Shown one piece after another: positions 46,901 through 57,647 of a stretch of 64,000 nt of DNA. The number at the start of each line of letters is the position of its first letter. The stretch's first letter is position 1. The translations under genes and the position numbers were made by a program. The notes under the pieces are model-generated. The model did not search any database. It saw only the letters and a list, made by a program, of their open reading frames with translations, and had not been told where the DNA came from. This DNA is from Rhyzopertha dominica (taxonomy: Eukaryota; Arthropoda; Insecta; Coleoptera; Bostrichidae), in the NCBI GenBank assembly GCA_025024175.1, contig QCXZ01000137.1, forward strand, positions 63,018,911 through 63,082,910, written 5' to 3'.

Positions 46901-46984
46901 TTTGATTGCCCCTATTACCGCATTTTCATACTGTGCCGCAGAAGTTCGTTCAGAAATTCATGAAAAATTTCAAGATTTATTGAT

Positions 46985-47545
46985 TGGGAAACAACTCCGC
47001 CGGTGTGCATTCAATACAGGACATACCAAAGTCAATCAGTTCTCGCTTAAAGGGAGACCAAATTCCCTCTTGATTTTAGAGTTACTTCTGCATCCCTCTA
47101 GCGCTCAAAGCTAGCCCTTCAAAAATTATGTAGCACGATGAGTCGTTTGAATCAGCTTCCGTTTTATTAATTACAAACGATCCTTTTTCTGAGAACATTG
47201 ACTAGATTACTATGGAAGCAAACAAAGATTGTTATGAACACTAAATTCAATTTAACGAATGTACTTCTCAAAATGTCTACCTCTAACTTTCATACTATAG
47301 TATAATTGATCTTCAAATGCTTTTCTAGCATCTTGCAACATTTCCGGCGTTATCAAACCACGTTCTGCGATGATGCTTATTCGAAGCACTTAAAAATGTT
47401 CAAGTTGTGTTAAACATACCTTGGATTTTAGGTAGACTCCACAAAGAAAAATCCGAAGTGGTTAAATCAGATAAGCTATCTGGTCATTTGTCGGAAACCA
47501 CGTACAAAATAATCTATTTACTATACTTTGCTGTAACATGTGAAC
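46985..47545 (-). pseudogene. DDE transposase relic, copy B (same family as copy A)
   Basis: The minus strand shows a decayed catalytic block (NHFGFFFVEST, from DLTPLDFFLWG..K) near 47440. The C-terminus is well preserved: RISIIAERGLITPEMLQDAR, then KAFEDQLYY and RGRHFEKYIR, stopping at 47252. The HFE-hydrophobic ending is typical of this family. The part from 46985 to 47251 is 3' noncoding sequence of the element, since the word ttaaagggagaccaaat at 47047-47063 recurs in copy C. Stops and frameshifts in the middle make it inactive. Confidence 0.75.
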
Positions 47546-47945
47546 ACCTATCTACACAAGAGGATGGGTAAGTTTAAAAAAAAGGTATTACTGTAAAAAG
47601 CTCTAAGTGCAGCAATATTGCCATTAAAAATACAAAAATTACATATAACATTACAAACATCTCACTTATTCTCAATTGGCGAATGTTTCTAAACATCGGT
47701 TCTAGTTGTTGACAAATAGAAAGTTGTAGATATTTTAGCAGATGCAGTCGGTACTGATAAATTCAATTTAACACTATATAATCTGCCCCTCCAGCAATTT
47801 AGAAAACAATCATATGAGCATGAAGGTTCCCTCTCTTCTACAGACTTGCAGTGTGGTGCCCGGTAAGTAATTCATCACAACAAAAGCCCATGATGGCTTG
47901 AAAGTTTCTTTAACTAATACAGTGACCGTACCAGCGAATCGTACT
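47546..47945. other. no feature seen
   Basis: AT-rich DNA between copy B and the LINE relic. It may include unreadable 3' parts of that LINE. Confidence 0.35.
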
Positions 47946-48590
47946 CTACCATAGATCGTGTAAAGCAGTATTTTCAACATATGGGTGGATAAATCTCTGC
48001 TCATACGTGCAATAAGACCGTTTTGCTCGCATCAAACCAAATTTGTACGTGCGGTACAAACACGTGCTATCGAAAGTTACGCCCCCCCCCCAAATCATTG
48101 AAAAAACTTGGTCTATCCGAAGTAAAACACCATCGATATGACACTTATCTGCATAGACAGCCAACCTATTAGTTTTGTACTATATTCTCGATCTGTCAGT
48201 ATTATGCTGTGAATAGAATCGTTCGAAGAGTAAATATTGGTGAACAGATTAAGATTATGTGCATAAAGTAGGTAAAATGTTACATGTATCACACCGAGTA
48301 TAAGGTTTATAAACATTATGACAACTAGGGGATTTAAAATAGATCCCTGCGGCACTCCAGATGTGGCAACGTATTTACTAGAATTACCTAAACCATAAAG
48401 TTTGTTGAGTAAGATGTTATGATCACTTTCGTCAGCGGCTTTAAAGAAGTAAATTACAGTTAGTTAGTTAGTTAGTAGCAATCAAGCGAGCCTTCATAAA
48501 ACCATGGTGGAATTCGCTAATATGTATTTGTGATGTAAGGATTTATGTAATAGTATTTCGAATGTTTTACTAAAATTGCACCTGATTTTC
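47946..48590 (-). pseudogene. Jockey/CR1-like LINE RT relic
   Basis: The minus strand reads FSKTFEILLHKSL (the SK.FE block) and HHGFMKARLIATN (the QHGF...RST..TNL block). FFKAADESDHNILLNKLYGL (decayed DF.KAFDTV.H) runs directly into SGVPQGSILNP (about 48336-48358). YLLYAHNLNLFTNIYSSNDS (YADDLKLF, with the catalytic DD changed to HN) and ADKCHIDGVLLR (the KC block, about 48120) follow. About 45 residues are missing between LYGL and SGVPQG. A small TTAG tandem run (48455-48472) interrupts the N-terminal part. The start abuts DDE copy D at about 48595, so the LINE either inserted into that transposon or was joined to it by deletion. Confidence 0.75.
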
Positions 48591-48599
48591 ATGGGTCCA

Positions 48600-49110
48600 T
48601 AATTGGCACTGTCTTGTTGAAACGAAGGTTAGTTTTCTTCAAGGTTTGCGTCTTCTTCCAGTGCTTTTGGTGGTTAAGGGTCCGATAAGGTCTTCTAACT
48701 GCAGCATGGCTGCAGAAATGTTTAATTTTTAAGGCGTTTTGGTGTGTGTCACTGAAAATGTGTGGGATGGTAACGTCCAGTTACGAAACTATACCCGTTC
48801 ACGTTATCGTTCAACATAAAAGAACTTCAATCAGAGAAAACAAATGTTGCAAAGAATACCTCAGTCATTACTCAAACGGCCAGTAAAATTTTCGCAAAAT
48901 TGTAAACGGATATGCGGATAATCATCGTTGTTAAATTTTCGAAGAGGTTTTACATTTTGTGGATGAAGCTTATGGTTTTTGATAATCCAATAAACGCTAC
49001 CTTGTGAGACGCCAGGTCACTTTAACACCATGGTTTCATATAGGACGATCACAGTCATGTTTTTGCAAATGATTCAGTTTCTTCTGCAGTCACACTGACA
49101 CGCGTATTCC
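48600..49110 (-). pseudogene. DDE transposase relic, copy D (N-terminal and central part)
   Basis: The minus strand reads VSQGSVYWIIKNHKLHPQNV and then FNNDDYPHIRLQFCENFTG. This is the second helix-turn-helix and linker of the family (gvS..SV..il..HKLHPY...l..dDYp.RlqFC.w). Next come LNDNVNGYSFVTGRYHPTHF, the LNG.VNRHN.RYW..NPHW block that follows the first Asp, and PSFQQDSANYG, the FQQDGAPxH block that holds the second Asp. The central part is internally deleted. The C-terminal third is missing where the LINE relic begins. Copies A, B and C preserve only the opposite end of the same kind of protein. Confidence 0.7.
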
Positions 49111-49477
49111 TTTCATAGTTGAGTTTTACAGGTTATTTGTGGTGTTCTATAGTCATTTTAAAAATTACTGGTTTTCACTTAGTTATGGAATGAAGTTGAA
49201 ACTGTGTAACACATGATAATTTTACCATCTTCAGCTGAATAGATAAGATAACATTTCTTAATTCATCCACACCATAAACAGTGTGTTCCTGATTGATAAC
49301 CGTAAAAACTTGGTAAGCCTCAAACAATTTCTTGATTGCCAAAAAAGGATCTTTCAAAGTTCATAAAACAAATATACATGATTGCATAGACAACGAAAAC
49401 AGCTTCAAAATGATATGTCATTCGATCGCTCTTCTTGTTATTTAATTTGGTCCCTTTTAGGTTAAAATTGATCTGGT

Positions 49478-49699
49478 TTAGCATCGTTCTTCAAAATAGG
49501 AAATTTTAGGGATGTAAATTTTAGTTGGAGCAACCTGTGTATGAGCGCATTCCAGAAATGCCGGATTGTCATCGGACATCTTTCTCATATGTATATAATT
49601 ATTTTCAGGTTCGTGAAGTTTAACAGGGTAATAATTGCGTGCAGCAAATGGATTTAGTATTTCGTGTGGCTGATCAAAACACTCATCATTAAAGCACAT
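49478..49699 (-). CDS. unidentified 73-codon frame of protein-like composition
   Basis: The product includes CFNDECFDQPHEILNPFAAR, NYYPVKLHEPENN, RKMSDDNPAFLECAH and TKIYIPKISYFEERC. It is rich in Asp, Glu, His, Pro and Cys, unlike the Lys/Ile/Leu frames typical of AT-rich noncoding DNA here. No stop interrupts it, but no domain is recognised. It lies about 370 bp upstream, in the same orientation, of DDE copy D and could be part of an unrelated TE, a host exon or chance. Confidence 0.22.
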   Translation of the reverse strand: MCFNDECFDQPHEILNPFAARNYYPVKLHEPENNYIHMRKMSDDNPAFLECAHTQVAPTKIYIPKISYFEERC

Positions 49700-49929
49700 A
49701 AATTTTGATCCAGTATACGTCCAAAATAGCTATGCAGTTCGTAGAATTCTTTTATTACGTTTTGCATCGGACTTTTGAATCAACCAAGAACTTAAAGGTC
49801 ATCGACCTACCTGTATTTGTATGTCCTCCAAAATCCATCTTTGATATTGATATTGTTAACGTTTTAATAAACAAAAGACTATTCGGAAACTATGTTTATC
49901 CAATCTATGTATATTTTACTCACTTAATA

Positions 49930-50400
49930 ACCCTTTTCGTTCACCAGGACGTGTATTTAATGCCTTGTTTCTCTGGAGAACCACAAGCGCCGCATTTACG
50001 CAGCCGGGTCCCCGCTCTCGCAATATTTTTATGCAAAATGAGGAGCCCCGGTGCGGACGGGCTTAAATATTTGTCGAGAGGGTGTTGCAACCAGATTACC
50101 TTTATCCGCGGAGTGGCGCTGATGTATGTATTTATAGCGACCATGCATCAAATTCGAGCCGGAATAATTTCTGCGATCCGCAAACAACGGCGTTAGAGGG
50201 CCGCTTTTTCTGCTGTTTATAAATCAAATTGGATTTCGGAAGCGAAGTTTCGGATATTCCTTCCCGCCACGATAATACGGATGGTTCTAACAAATTGTTA
50301 GTTGTTGCTGTATCTCCGATCGTATATCTGCACCATCGCCTTCCAATGTCGACCGTATATCACGAAATCACTACTCGCGAAAATGCGGAAAGAAGGTATG
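49930..50400. promoter_or_regulatory. GC-richer island, possible cis-regulatory module
   Basis: CpG-containing DNA (cgcagccgggtccccgctctcg, gtgcggacggg) runs through parts of a 163-codon plus frame (49705-50196) that has no domain and changes composition midway. Probably noncoding. Confidence 0.22.
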
Positions 50401-50619
50401 TTTATTGAAAGGTGACATTTTTTTGTAGAATAGCAAATGAAGGTACTTCAACGCAATAGACGAAGTACTAATGGCACATTTATTTTTGAACACATGACGT
50501 GTTCTTTAGGAAAACTAGAAGAACAAAGGAAGTAACATTTTCCGACACATTAGAAACTTTGCTTTTGTATGAGCTTTTGCCAAATTTTTGCAAAAACCAC
50601 CACTAAAAACAACAACAGA

Positions 50620-51400
50620 ATATCAGAATGTACACTAACTTAATTTTTATTCTTCATTGTAATTCTTGGGAAATGTGCAGCTTTTCTGGTTCTTCTTTCT
50701 CTAGTCTATTTCTTAATTCGGAATGTAGTAGCTCAAATGTATTGAAAAGTCATTTCACTGAAACTGAGGAATCAATAATTGCACAAAAAATTTCACTAAA
50801 ATTTTTCGTAATTCATTTTAGCGAATACGTTGATAATAACCCTAGTAATGCCATACATAAGTTACGAGTATATCAACAGTCAACGTCAGCGTTTTGATGT
50901 TGGAGATGTTCCATCATACTTTCTAAGTCTTTCATTGTTCCACGACATTTAAAAGGAAAACACCGTTTGTTTGTAAAGTGTCCAGAGCAATGTCTGTTGG
51001 TTTAAAATCTTTTAAGTTTTTACCACACTGCATTTAAGACTAATGTTTCCAACATTTTGTAAGATTGTATTGTCTATACTCCCTTTGTTTTTATCGCAGA
51101 TCTGCATCAGAATTTTCAACATGAGTAATATACATATTATTTTCTAAACAGTTGTCAATACAAATTCCGTCGCATGTCACTTGGAACTGCTAATGTCTTA
51201 CCATTGGCCTGCTTCAATTTTGAGCTTACAAAATGATTGTTGGGGAAGCATCTTACCACACACCACATGGACAACATTTTCTTTCAGCTACTTGATTTCC
51301 AGATCCTTAACACAATAGATTTGAAATGTGATCTGAACAATCTTGAAGACTTGCCAGTGTAAAAGATGATCATTGACATTAAACTACTATGCGCTAAGAA
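50620..51400 (-). pseudogene. decayed coding-like region, family unknown
   Basis: The minus strand shows several protein-like pieces in shifting frames. They are TCDGICIDNCLENNMYITHV (around 51140-51180), KDFKPTDIALDTLQTNGVF (around 50960-51020), CSGHFTNKRCFPFKCRGTMK then DLESMMEHLQHQN (around 50890-51000) and a C-terminal piece LRNRLEKEEPEKLH (around 50680-50720). The Cys/His pieces resemble zinc-binding segments. Stops between pieces indicate decay. I cannot name the family: a host retropseudogene or a transposon protein are both possible. Confidence 0.28.
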
Positions 51401-52309
51401 GATTTTTTATCATGTTTTTTTTAATTTAAATCAATTATCTTTTTTTAGTAAAGGTCTAGTTTTGTCCAGTTGTAATTTTACTGACAATTGCCAACTCTTG
51501 TTAATTATTGGTAAACGTATTGTGTATACAGGTTACTAAAAAATATAATTGAATCTGTTTACTATTTATTTACGTCAATGTGTAATAACCTTTAACTCTT
51601 ATTTATTTGACTAAAAATACTTGAATATACATTTATGACTGTTCCCCAAATCTGGTATCTGTACGTTTTGTATAATACCAAAATTAATGGTAACTTATGA
51701 TGGTAGATGTCCGTACGGTTCATGGTGGACGTCATATTCATTATTGACGGATATTATTGACTAGATATACTAATATTGAAGCAACATTGTGGGCGATGGA
51801 GTACAAATGTTGCTGAAGGTTATGTGGAATCATACTTAATACATAAAAAAGACATTTCAACCCCCCATAGTAATTGCTACTAATAAATATACTGCTAATT
51901 TTCCTTAAGTAGTTTTTAGCGTATTATTTGTATTTCAATAAAACTTTCCGTTCATTACTCCATTCCGTTTTTTAGAACCATGTAAAATGAACTATATGGT
52001 TATGTATTGTTCCTTGGGAGCTTAAATAATGAGCGGAGCCCTTTAATGCACTTTACCAGGGACTGTTTAGTTCACTTTATGACGATCTCAAGAAAATAGT
52101 ATATTTATTTTAGTTGATACTCCTAACGCTCTTAAAGAGAAGGGTTTTCTACTGACACAACATTTTCTACTTATAGAGCACATCAAAAATTATAAAAAAC
52201 AACCAATTTCTACCAAACAGGACGATAATTTTTTTCTGAATAGGAAACAGAATGCTCTGTGGCATTTTCTACATGTGACTGAACACGCTTGAAGTACTTT
52301 CTCGCCAAA
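51401..52309. other. no feature seen
   Basis: AT-rich, no gene or repeat recognised. Confidence 0.4.
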
Positions 52310-52700
52310 GCCTCGGGGTAGAGTTTGAGATTAACCCGAAACCTACCCCGCTGCAGGTTTATTTACATTTACATAAAATCGGGCAGGTCTTCGGCGGCGT
52401 ATGTCGTACGTGACATCTGAGAGCGATGGCGAACAGAAAAGCTGGAATTTATGTGTATCAAGTCCGGCAGCGGCGAGGATTACGTTGGAAAGTGCGCTCT
52501 TATGGAGCATTTCTATCAATCTGAAAGACGTGGCAATGCGCTCACGCCCACTAGCCCGAGGCATAAGCCACAACATCTCCTGATGATTAATTCATGAAAG
52601 CTGAGTGGTTTAGGCAGCTGAAACGCCGCAAATCTATAATTAGGGTGGAAATGGTCTCTATTGTTCTGGTAAAGGTGCCGGTTACATTTACATAGAAACC
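52310..52700. other. GC-richer island, possible regulatory DNA
   Basis: CpG-bearing DNA with short frames on both strands and no domain. It is one of the recurrent islands. Confidence 0.22.
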
Positions 52701-52884
52701 TTCTATTAGCATCGCGTTTTTTTCTTTGCACGAGGTTATGATTTTTACACAACATTTGAGTTGTTATTAGAAATTCTTACTATTAAACTAACCACTTTAG
52801 TTGTTATGAGAGTTGGGTAAATATGCATCGTATTTTCATCACTCCCAAAAATCTCCGATTTTGTTCAAGTTTGAAAAAAGTGCT

Positions 52885-53395
52885 GAGACAGGTCAATTTC
52901 AACTTAAAGGGAGGCCAAATGTTTATCTTGGTTTCAGTGTTCGGAGTCACCTCTTAAAAAATTTAAAAATCAAAAAGGATTTTGAAGCTGTTTTCATTGT
53001 CTATGTAACCACTTTTATAATTTAAACGACACTTTTTGAGAACACTGCCTAGGTTAGTGTGAGAAGGAATAAAAGTGATCATGAAAATAGAATGTACTGC
53101 TCAAGGTGTCTACCTCCAACTACAATACAATAGTAGGTCCAATCGATTTTCGATAATTTTTCTAAAGTTGTCCGACATTTCAAGCGCCGTCAAATTCCTT
53201 CTCGGAACACTTGAAGAGATTTTGGTGGTGTAGAATTTCGGATTTTAGGTGACTACACAAAAGGAGATCTAAAAAGATTAAGTCGAGCGATCTAGCTAGG
53301 GATTTGATGGGACCTTTCTGGCCTATCCATTCTCTAAGAAAACGAACATCTAGAAAACAGTATATTCTTATATGATAATAGGAAGGTGCTCTTGT
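52885..53395 (-). pseudogene. DDE transposase relic, copy C (same family as copies A and B)
   Basis: The minus strand reads FLREWIGQKGPIKSLARSLD and then LIFLDLLLCSHLKSEIL. This is the WIGRxGPIxWPARSPDLTPLDFFLWGHLK block with the third catalytic acid region. The C-terminal part is decayed (RKIIENRL, then VGGRHLEQYI-like, ending near 53085). Bases 52892-52920 (aacttaaagggaggccaaat) match the 3' noncoding part of copy B. Orientation is the same as A, B, D and E. Undetermined bases cluster just right of it (53549-53652). Confidence 0.75.
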
Positions 53396-53697
53396 AAAAA
53401 AAGTGATAATAGATAATAACTAACAGTCAAATTTTGAAGAGCTTGGGTGTGACCTTCACTGAGGATGTGCGGTTGGCTTCACTCCAATAACCACAATTCA
53501 TTGTTTAATGTACTTAAATGAACTCTTATCAGAGATACCAAAAAATATNGTAAATTAAGTCTGGGTCACGACTTTTTTCTCAACACAGTNAACATCGATT
53601 GGGATTATGGTCGTATAAATCTTGCGAAATTTTTATATTGTGCGGNTGACCNCCCATAATTTTTTTTTAATTCAATGGATACTACTTTTTGAGACTA

Positions 53698-53944
53698 GGG
53701 TTACCAACCACCAACGTGTACGAGGCGGGTTAAAGGAGTAAAGAAGCAGGATTTTCCGCGAAAAAACGCAATGAAGATCAGGCGGACGGAAGGAACCATA
53801 GAAGCATACGATTGTATTTTAAATATTGCACGTAAAGTACCATTATGTGTATATTAACAGAAAGCGTAGCAAATAGCGTCCCGCTAGTATTGCCAGCGAG
53901 ATGAGGTACAAGAGCTTTGAAAAGCGGGACAGTTCCAACCCTAT
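53698..53944. mobile_element. possible nonautonomous hAT-like element
   Basis: The left end tagggttaccaac and the right end gttccaaccctatt are roughly inverted (TAGGGTT..AAC), as in many insect hAT ends. The flanking 8-mers tttgagac and ttcgaggg match at only five positions, so a decayed target duplication is possible. Internal inverted words (gcgtcccgctag / aaaagcgggacag) add secondary structure. No transposase is present. Confidence 0.3.
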
Positions 53945-54483
53945 TCGAGGGGCCAGATTCTTGAGCAATTTTTCTTGCAGATTTGACTTGTATCCATTAT
54001 TAACAGATGACGACAAATAGGTACTTGAAAAGTCTGTTTGGATATTTCCTTAATTTTGTAAACTTGGCAAACACCACAATGACTTTTTGTTGCCAAGTAA
54101 AAAAACAATAAAGAGTATGTAAACGAACAGACGAAATTAAAAACTGATGAAACTTTCAAGTCTATTCAATTAATGCTTCTAGCACAGTAGTAATATTTAA
54201 AAAAAAAACAAGTAATACAGTCCACTAAATCGAAGCTACCCTAACAGAGTCCAATAGCCACACTGGCACATAAGTTAGTTTCACAGTAGGGTTTGACTAC
54301 TTCAGTTCTTTGTCTTGTATTATAAACCATATTAAGAATGCTGGACATTCCTCAACATCCAATGGGTTATAAAAGTAAGACCCATTTGCATGAAAAATAT
54401 TTTATTATTAGCAGTTAGTAAAATTTTATTACTTTTTCTACAAAATTGCTAAAACTATTGAAGTATTTGTTATATTATGACAA
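53945..54483. other. no feature seen
   Basis: AT-rich, no readable gene. Confidence 0.4.
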
Positions 54484-54930
54484 AGGCTTTTAGATGCCCT
54501 CTTCAAGGAACTGTGTCGCTAAAAGCGTTATCCGCTTAACCAAGATTTACTGTGATACATTACGTTGCCTGCAACGAGCGATTTACGAGTAAAATAAACG
54601 AAGAGGCATGCTTTCGTTCGGATTGTGTTGATCCATGACAATGCACAGCCGCACTGTGCTGTTCAAGTTTTCGCCCATCCATAGTCTGGACCTGGCACCA
54701 GTAATTTTTATATATTTTCAGGATTAAAGGCATTTTTGAGTGGACAACGCTTCGTCGCCAAGGAAGGGCTCCAATAGCCTGTCGAAATGTACTTGAGCGA
54801 GTTGGCAGTACAGTTTCTTGGAAAGGGCATCTAAAAGCCTGCGTAACGTAATATGTTTTGACGATTTCGTAGAAAAATGTTGGCTATACTATACTTTTAA
54901 CGATAAAATACTTTTTATATGTAGAGGAAT
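54484..54930 (+). pseudogene. mariner transposase relic, C-terminal half, with inverted duplication of its own sequence
   Basis: The plus strand reads YCDTLRCLQRAI and NKRRGML (54550-54610), then with a frame change VLIHDNAQPHCAV (54625-54660), the block holding the second catalytic Asp. Next come a worn PPYSPDLAP block (SGPGTSNFYIF), LKAFLSGQRFVAKEG (54725-54765) and ELAVQFLGKGI then FRRKML near 54805-54880. This is the mariner class with an FL.GQRF motif. Stops and a frameshift inactivate it. The 29 bases at 54811-54839 recur inverted at 54485-54513 with about four differences. An inverted copy of the coding region therefore sits at the left edge, evidence of local rearrangement. Confidence 0.72.
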
Positions 54931-54959
54931 AATACTTTTATAACCAGTCAGAAGTTGAA

Positions 54960-55470
54960 AAAAGCTCTCGTTAAAGTTATTATATGACCTAGAATCTGTT
55001 TTGAATTCGGAGATGCCTTCGGCTCTGCACATACATTATCCAAGCTCATTTGTCTAATTCGCTCTTCTTCCCAAACATTGATTTTTATGCGAGGTAATTT
55101 CGGAAGTGGAAGGCAATCGTCATTTGTCGCACATTCCAGGCAATACAATACGAAATCTCATGCTAATCTCCCCTTTGTGAAGCGAACATATTTAATGGCG
55201 AGCCTCAGGAGGTTTCTCCTCCACCATTTGTCTTACGTCTCTCGGGCCACTGCGTTCTCGATCAATTCCGTTGCTTTTTTTTCTCGAAGAGCGTCAGCGC
55301 ATAGCAGCCTGGCCAGTAGCCGGGACACTTAGTTTTAATTATAGCTAGACAGAACTGTGCAATAGCCTGACGTTTATTGACTACTTCTTTGTCATTCCTT
55401 GACGGCGTGTTTACTGCTCAAATTTCCCCCGTGGCCGGCCATCAGCTCGCAGGCTTTCTCAAAATTTTCC
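54960..55470. other. GC-richer island, possible regulatory DNA
   Basis: CpG-bearing DNA with an 84-codon plus frame (55078-55332) without a domain. It is another of the recurrent islands. Confidence 0.22.
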
Positions 55471-56036
55471 CCGTAATGGGTTTCTTATGTTTATACTTCT
55501 AATAAAGGAGGCACTAAAGGATATTAAACTCATTCTTGTGATGCCGGCAACGATTGTTCGATATTATTTTATGTCCTTATTATATTGGATTACCAGCTAT
55601 TATGTTACAGTGTCAATATTATTTCTGCTCTGGAGAGCACTGTTGGGAAATGACACTCCCTCTTACTTTACGGATAAAGCGATGAACTAAGAGAGTGCTG
55701 CTTTTCCAGCTTAAGCTGTACACGAGTATTCAAGATAATAAGATGTTTAATTGGAATTTTCAACACTTCAAACTGCCCACCCAAGCATTGCTTGAAACGA
55801 TTTCAAGAAAATAGTGTAAGCAAAAACGGGAATCAATTCAAAGGTACTAGTTTTCGTTAATTAAATATTTAGAGGCAGGGTTTCACAGGCAAATATGTAC
55901 AAATTGCATTAATGCAGACTATAAGTATATAGATAAATGAAAAACTTGAAAAAAGCGACTGAATGCGACAGATATACAATATGCGAAATCTGTCCTGATT
56001 AATTTTCACAGCTTTTTAAAAATACAGGGACTAGCT
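55471..56036. other. no feature seen
   Basis: AT-rich sequence up to the truncation point of the LINE. No LINE homology could be followed into it. Confidence 0.4.
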
Positions 56037-57260
56037 TTGTTCGTAACAATATATTCATTAACGGCACAAATGATGCTTTTTCCAATACACGGTGTTAACG
56101 GTTTAAATGAAAATGAAAACGTAATCTCTACTAAATATGTTTTTGCACATATTGCACATATTACTGATGACATAATATCTGCATTAGACAAAAAGGCGGT
56201 TGGTATTTTAATTCTGTTGGACTATTCAAAAGCATTCGATACCGTAGACCACCGCATTTTGTTATCGGTATTGCATTATATAGGCTTAAGTAAGAATGCC
56301 GTAATGCTCATTAGCAATTATATTTCTAATCGGTATCAAAGGGTGCTTTACGCAGGAAAACTCTCTAATAGTTGTAATTTAACGAGGGGTGTGCCGCAGG
56401 GATCCATATTGGGTCCTTTGCTTTTTTCTGTTTATACATGCATGCTACCGCGAGCAGTTGAGAAGTGTAACATCCATATGTATGCTGATGATACACAAAT
56501 ATATTATTTTTTTGATAAAAATAACTTGAATATGGCTAGACTTCATATAAATTCTGATCTGCAGAAGGTTTGTAACTTTGCAAATAAACATGGATTGATA
56601 TTAAACCCTGCTAAATCATCAATGATTACCTTTGGTCACATAGATCTAAGTAACTTTGACATTATGGTGGAGAATGTGTTAATTCCGCCTTCCAATCGGG
56701 TTAAAAACCTAGGTATTATTATTGATCGGGAGCTGAGATTTACGGACCATGTGACTTTTTTACTTAAAAAGGCTTACAGTAAATTAAAACTATTATTTAA
56801 TTATCGGCACATGTTTGATATAAAAACTAAAACTTTGTTGTGTGAGTCGCTGGTCCTTTCACATTTTAATTATTCTGATTATGTCTATGGGCCATGCTTG
56901 ACGGTTGCGGATACTAGGAGAATCCAGAAAGTGCAGAATTCTTGTCTGCGATATATACACGGCATTAGAAAATTTGAAAGAATTTCGTACACTTTGCCAA
57001 TAACTGGATGGTTAAATATGTCGCGTCGTAGAAGATTACATAGCACCGTGTTTTATTATCGTGTTGTTGTGTCTTGCAATCCACCTTATTTATACAATAA
57101 AATTACATTCTGAACGGACGTACATAATGTGAATATACGGCGCAAGGATGCTCTTAGTATTCCGCGTCACAGTACTGCTCTCTTTCGGCGATCCTTCTCA
57201 TTTAATGTTGTCCAGTGCATAAACAGTTTGTCCCGTTCACTTGTTGGCTCCCCCGATTAG
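56037..57260 (+). pseudogene. 5'-truncated CR1/L2-like LINE reverse transcriptase
   Basis: An open frame from 56037 carries the RT domain from AHITDDIISALDKK (about 56148). LLDYSKAFDTVDH holds the first catalytic Asp near 56220. RGVPQGSILGPLLF (about 56384-56428), YADDTQIYY (catalytic DD at 56481-56492), the K-block SSMITFG, NLGIIIDRELRF, and LCESLVLSHFNYSDYVYG follow. It stops at TGA 57111-57113. The same frame then continues TDVHNVNIRRKDALSIPRHS through FRRSFSFNVV to a TAG at 57258, which is the normal C-terminus of such elements. The TGA is therefore premature, and CGA to TGA decay is likely. Endonuclease and N-terminal RT parts are missing. It is recent but dead by truncation. Confidence 0.88.
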
Positions 57261-57590
57261 CAGCTGTCTCTCGACATATACTTTTGCAATAATCGTTCAA
57301 TTTCTTTCGTTCTCTTTTATAACTAACTTGTTTATTTTTTTTACATGTACATGCGTTGATATGTAAAAGCTGATTTTTTTTTTCATACTAGAGTGCTAAT
57401 TATTATTGTGATAGTTTGTTGCATAATAAAGGTGCGAGTGGAAGATCAGTCATAGCGACTGAACCCGGACCTTTTGGGTACATTATTATTTTTATTTAGT
57501 TTTTCCCGAGCATTATTAAATTGTTATTTGATTTCATTAAGGCATTTTTCTGTTTTTAGGCTTTTTTTGTATACAAACCCAATAAACGGC
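57261..57590 (+). mobile_element. 3' untranslated region of the LINE
   Basis: AT-rich noncoding sequence joins the LINE coding end to its repeat tail. It includes a GC-richer patch (cgactgaacccggacctttt, 57450-57475) and the words cccaataaacggc just before the tail. Confidence 0.6.
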
Positions 57591-57602
57591 TTATTATTAT
57601 TA

Positions 57603-57646
<44 letters not shown>

Positions 57647-57647
57647 T
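57591..57647 (+). repeat. (TTA)n microsatellite tail
   Basis: About nineteen TTA units with one G interruption. It lies exactly where a LINE 3' tail is expected, so it is probably the element's own simple-repeat tail, later expanded. Direction is (TTA)n on the coding strand. Confidence 0.85.

Noticed and set aside
48062..48075. Poly-C run as a telomere or G-quadruplex signal
   Set aside because: A single homopolymer inside a LINE relic with no periodic G tracts.
49705..50196. 163-codon plus-strand frame
   Set aside because: Composition changes midway from AT-rich to GC-rich. No domain, so probably chance.
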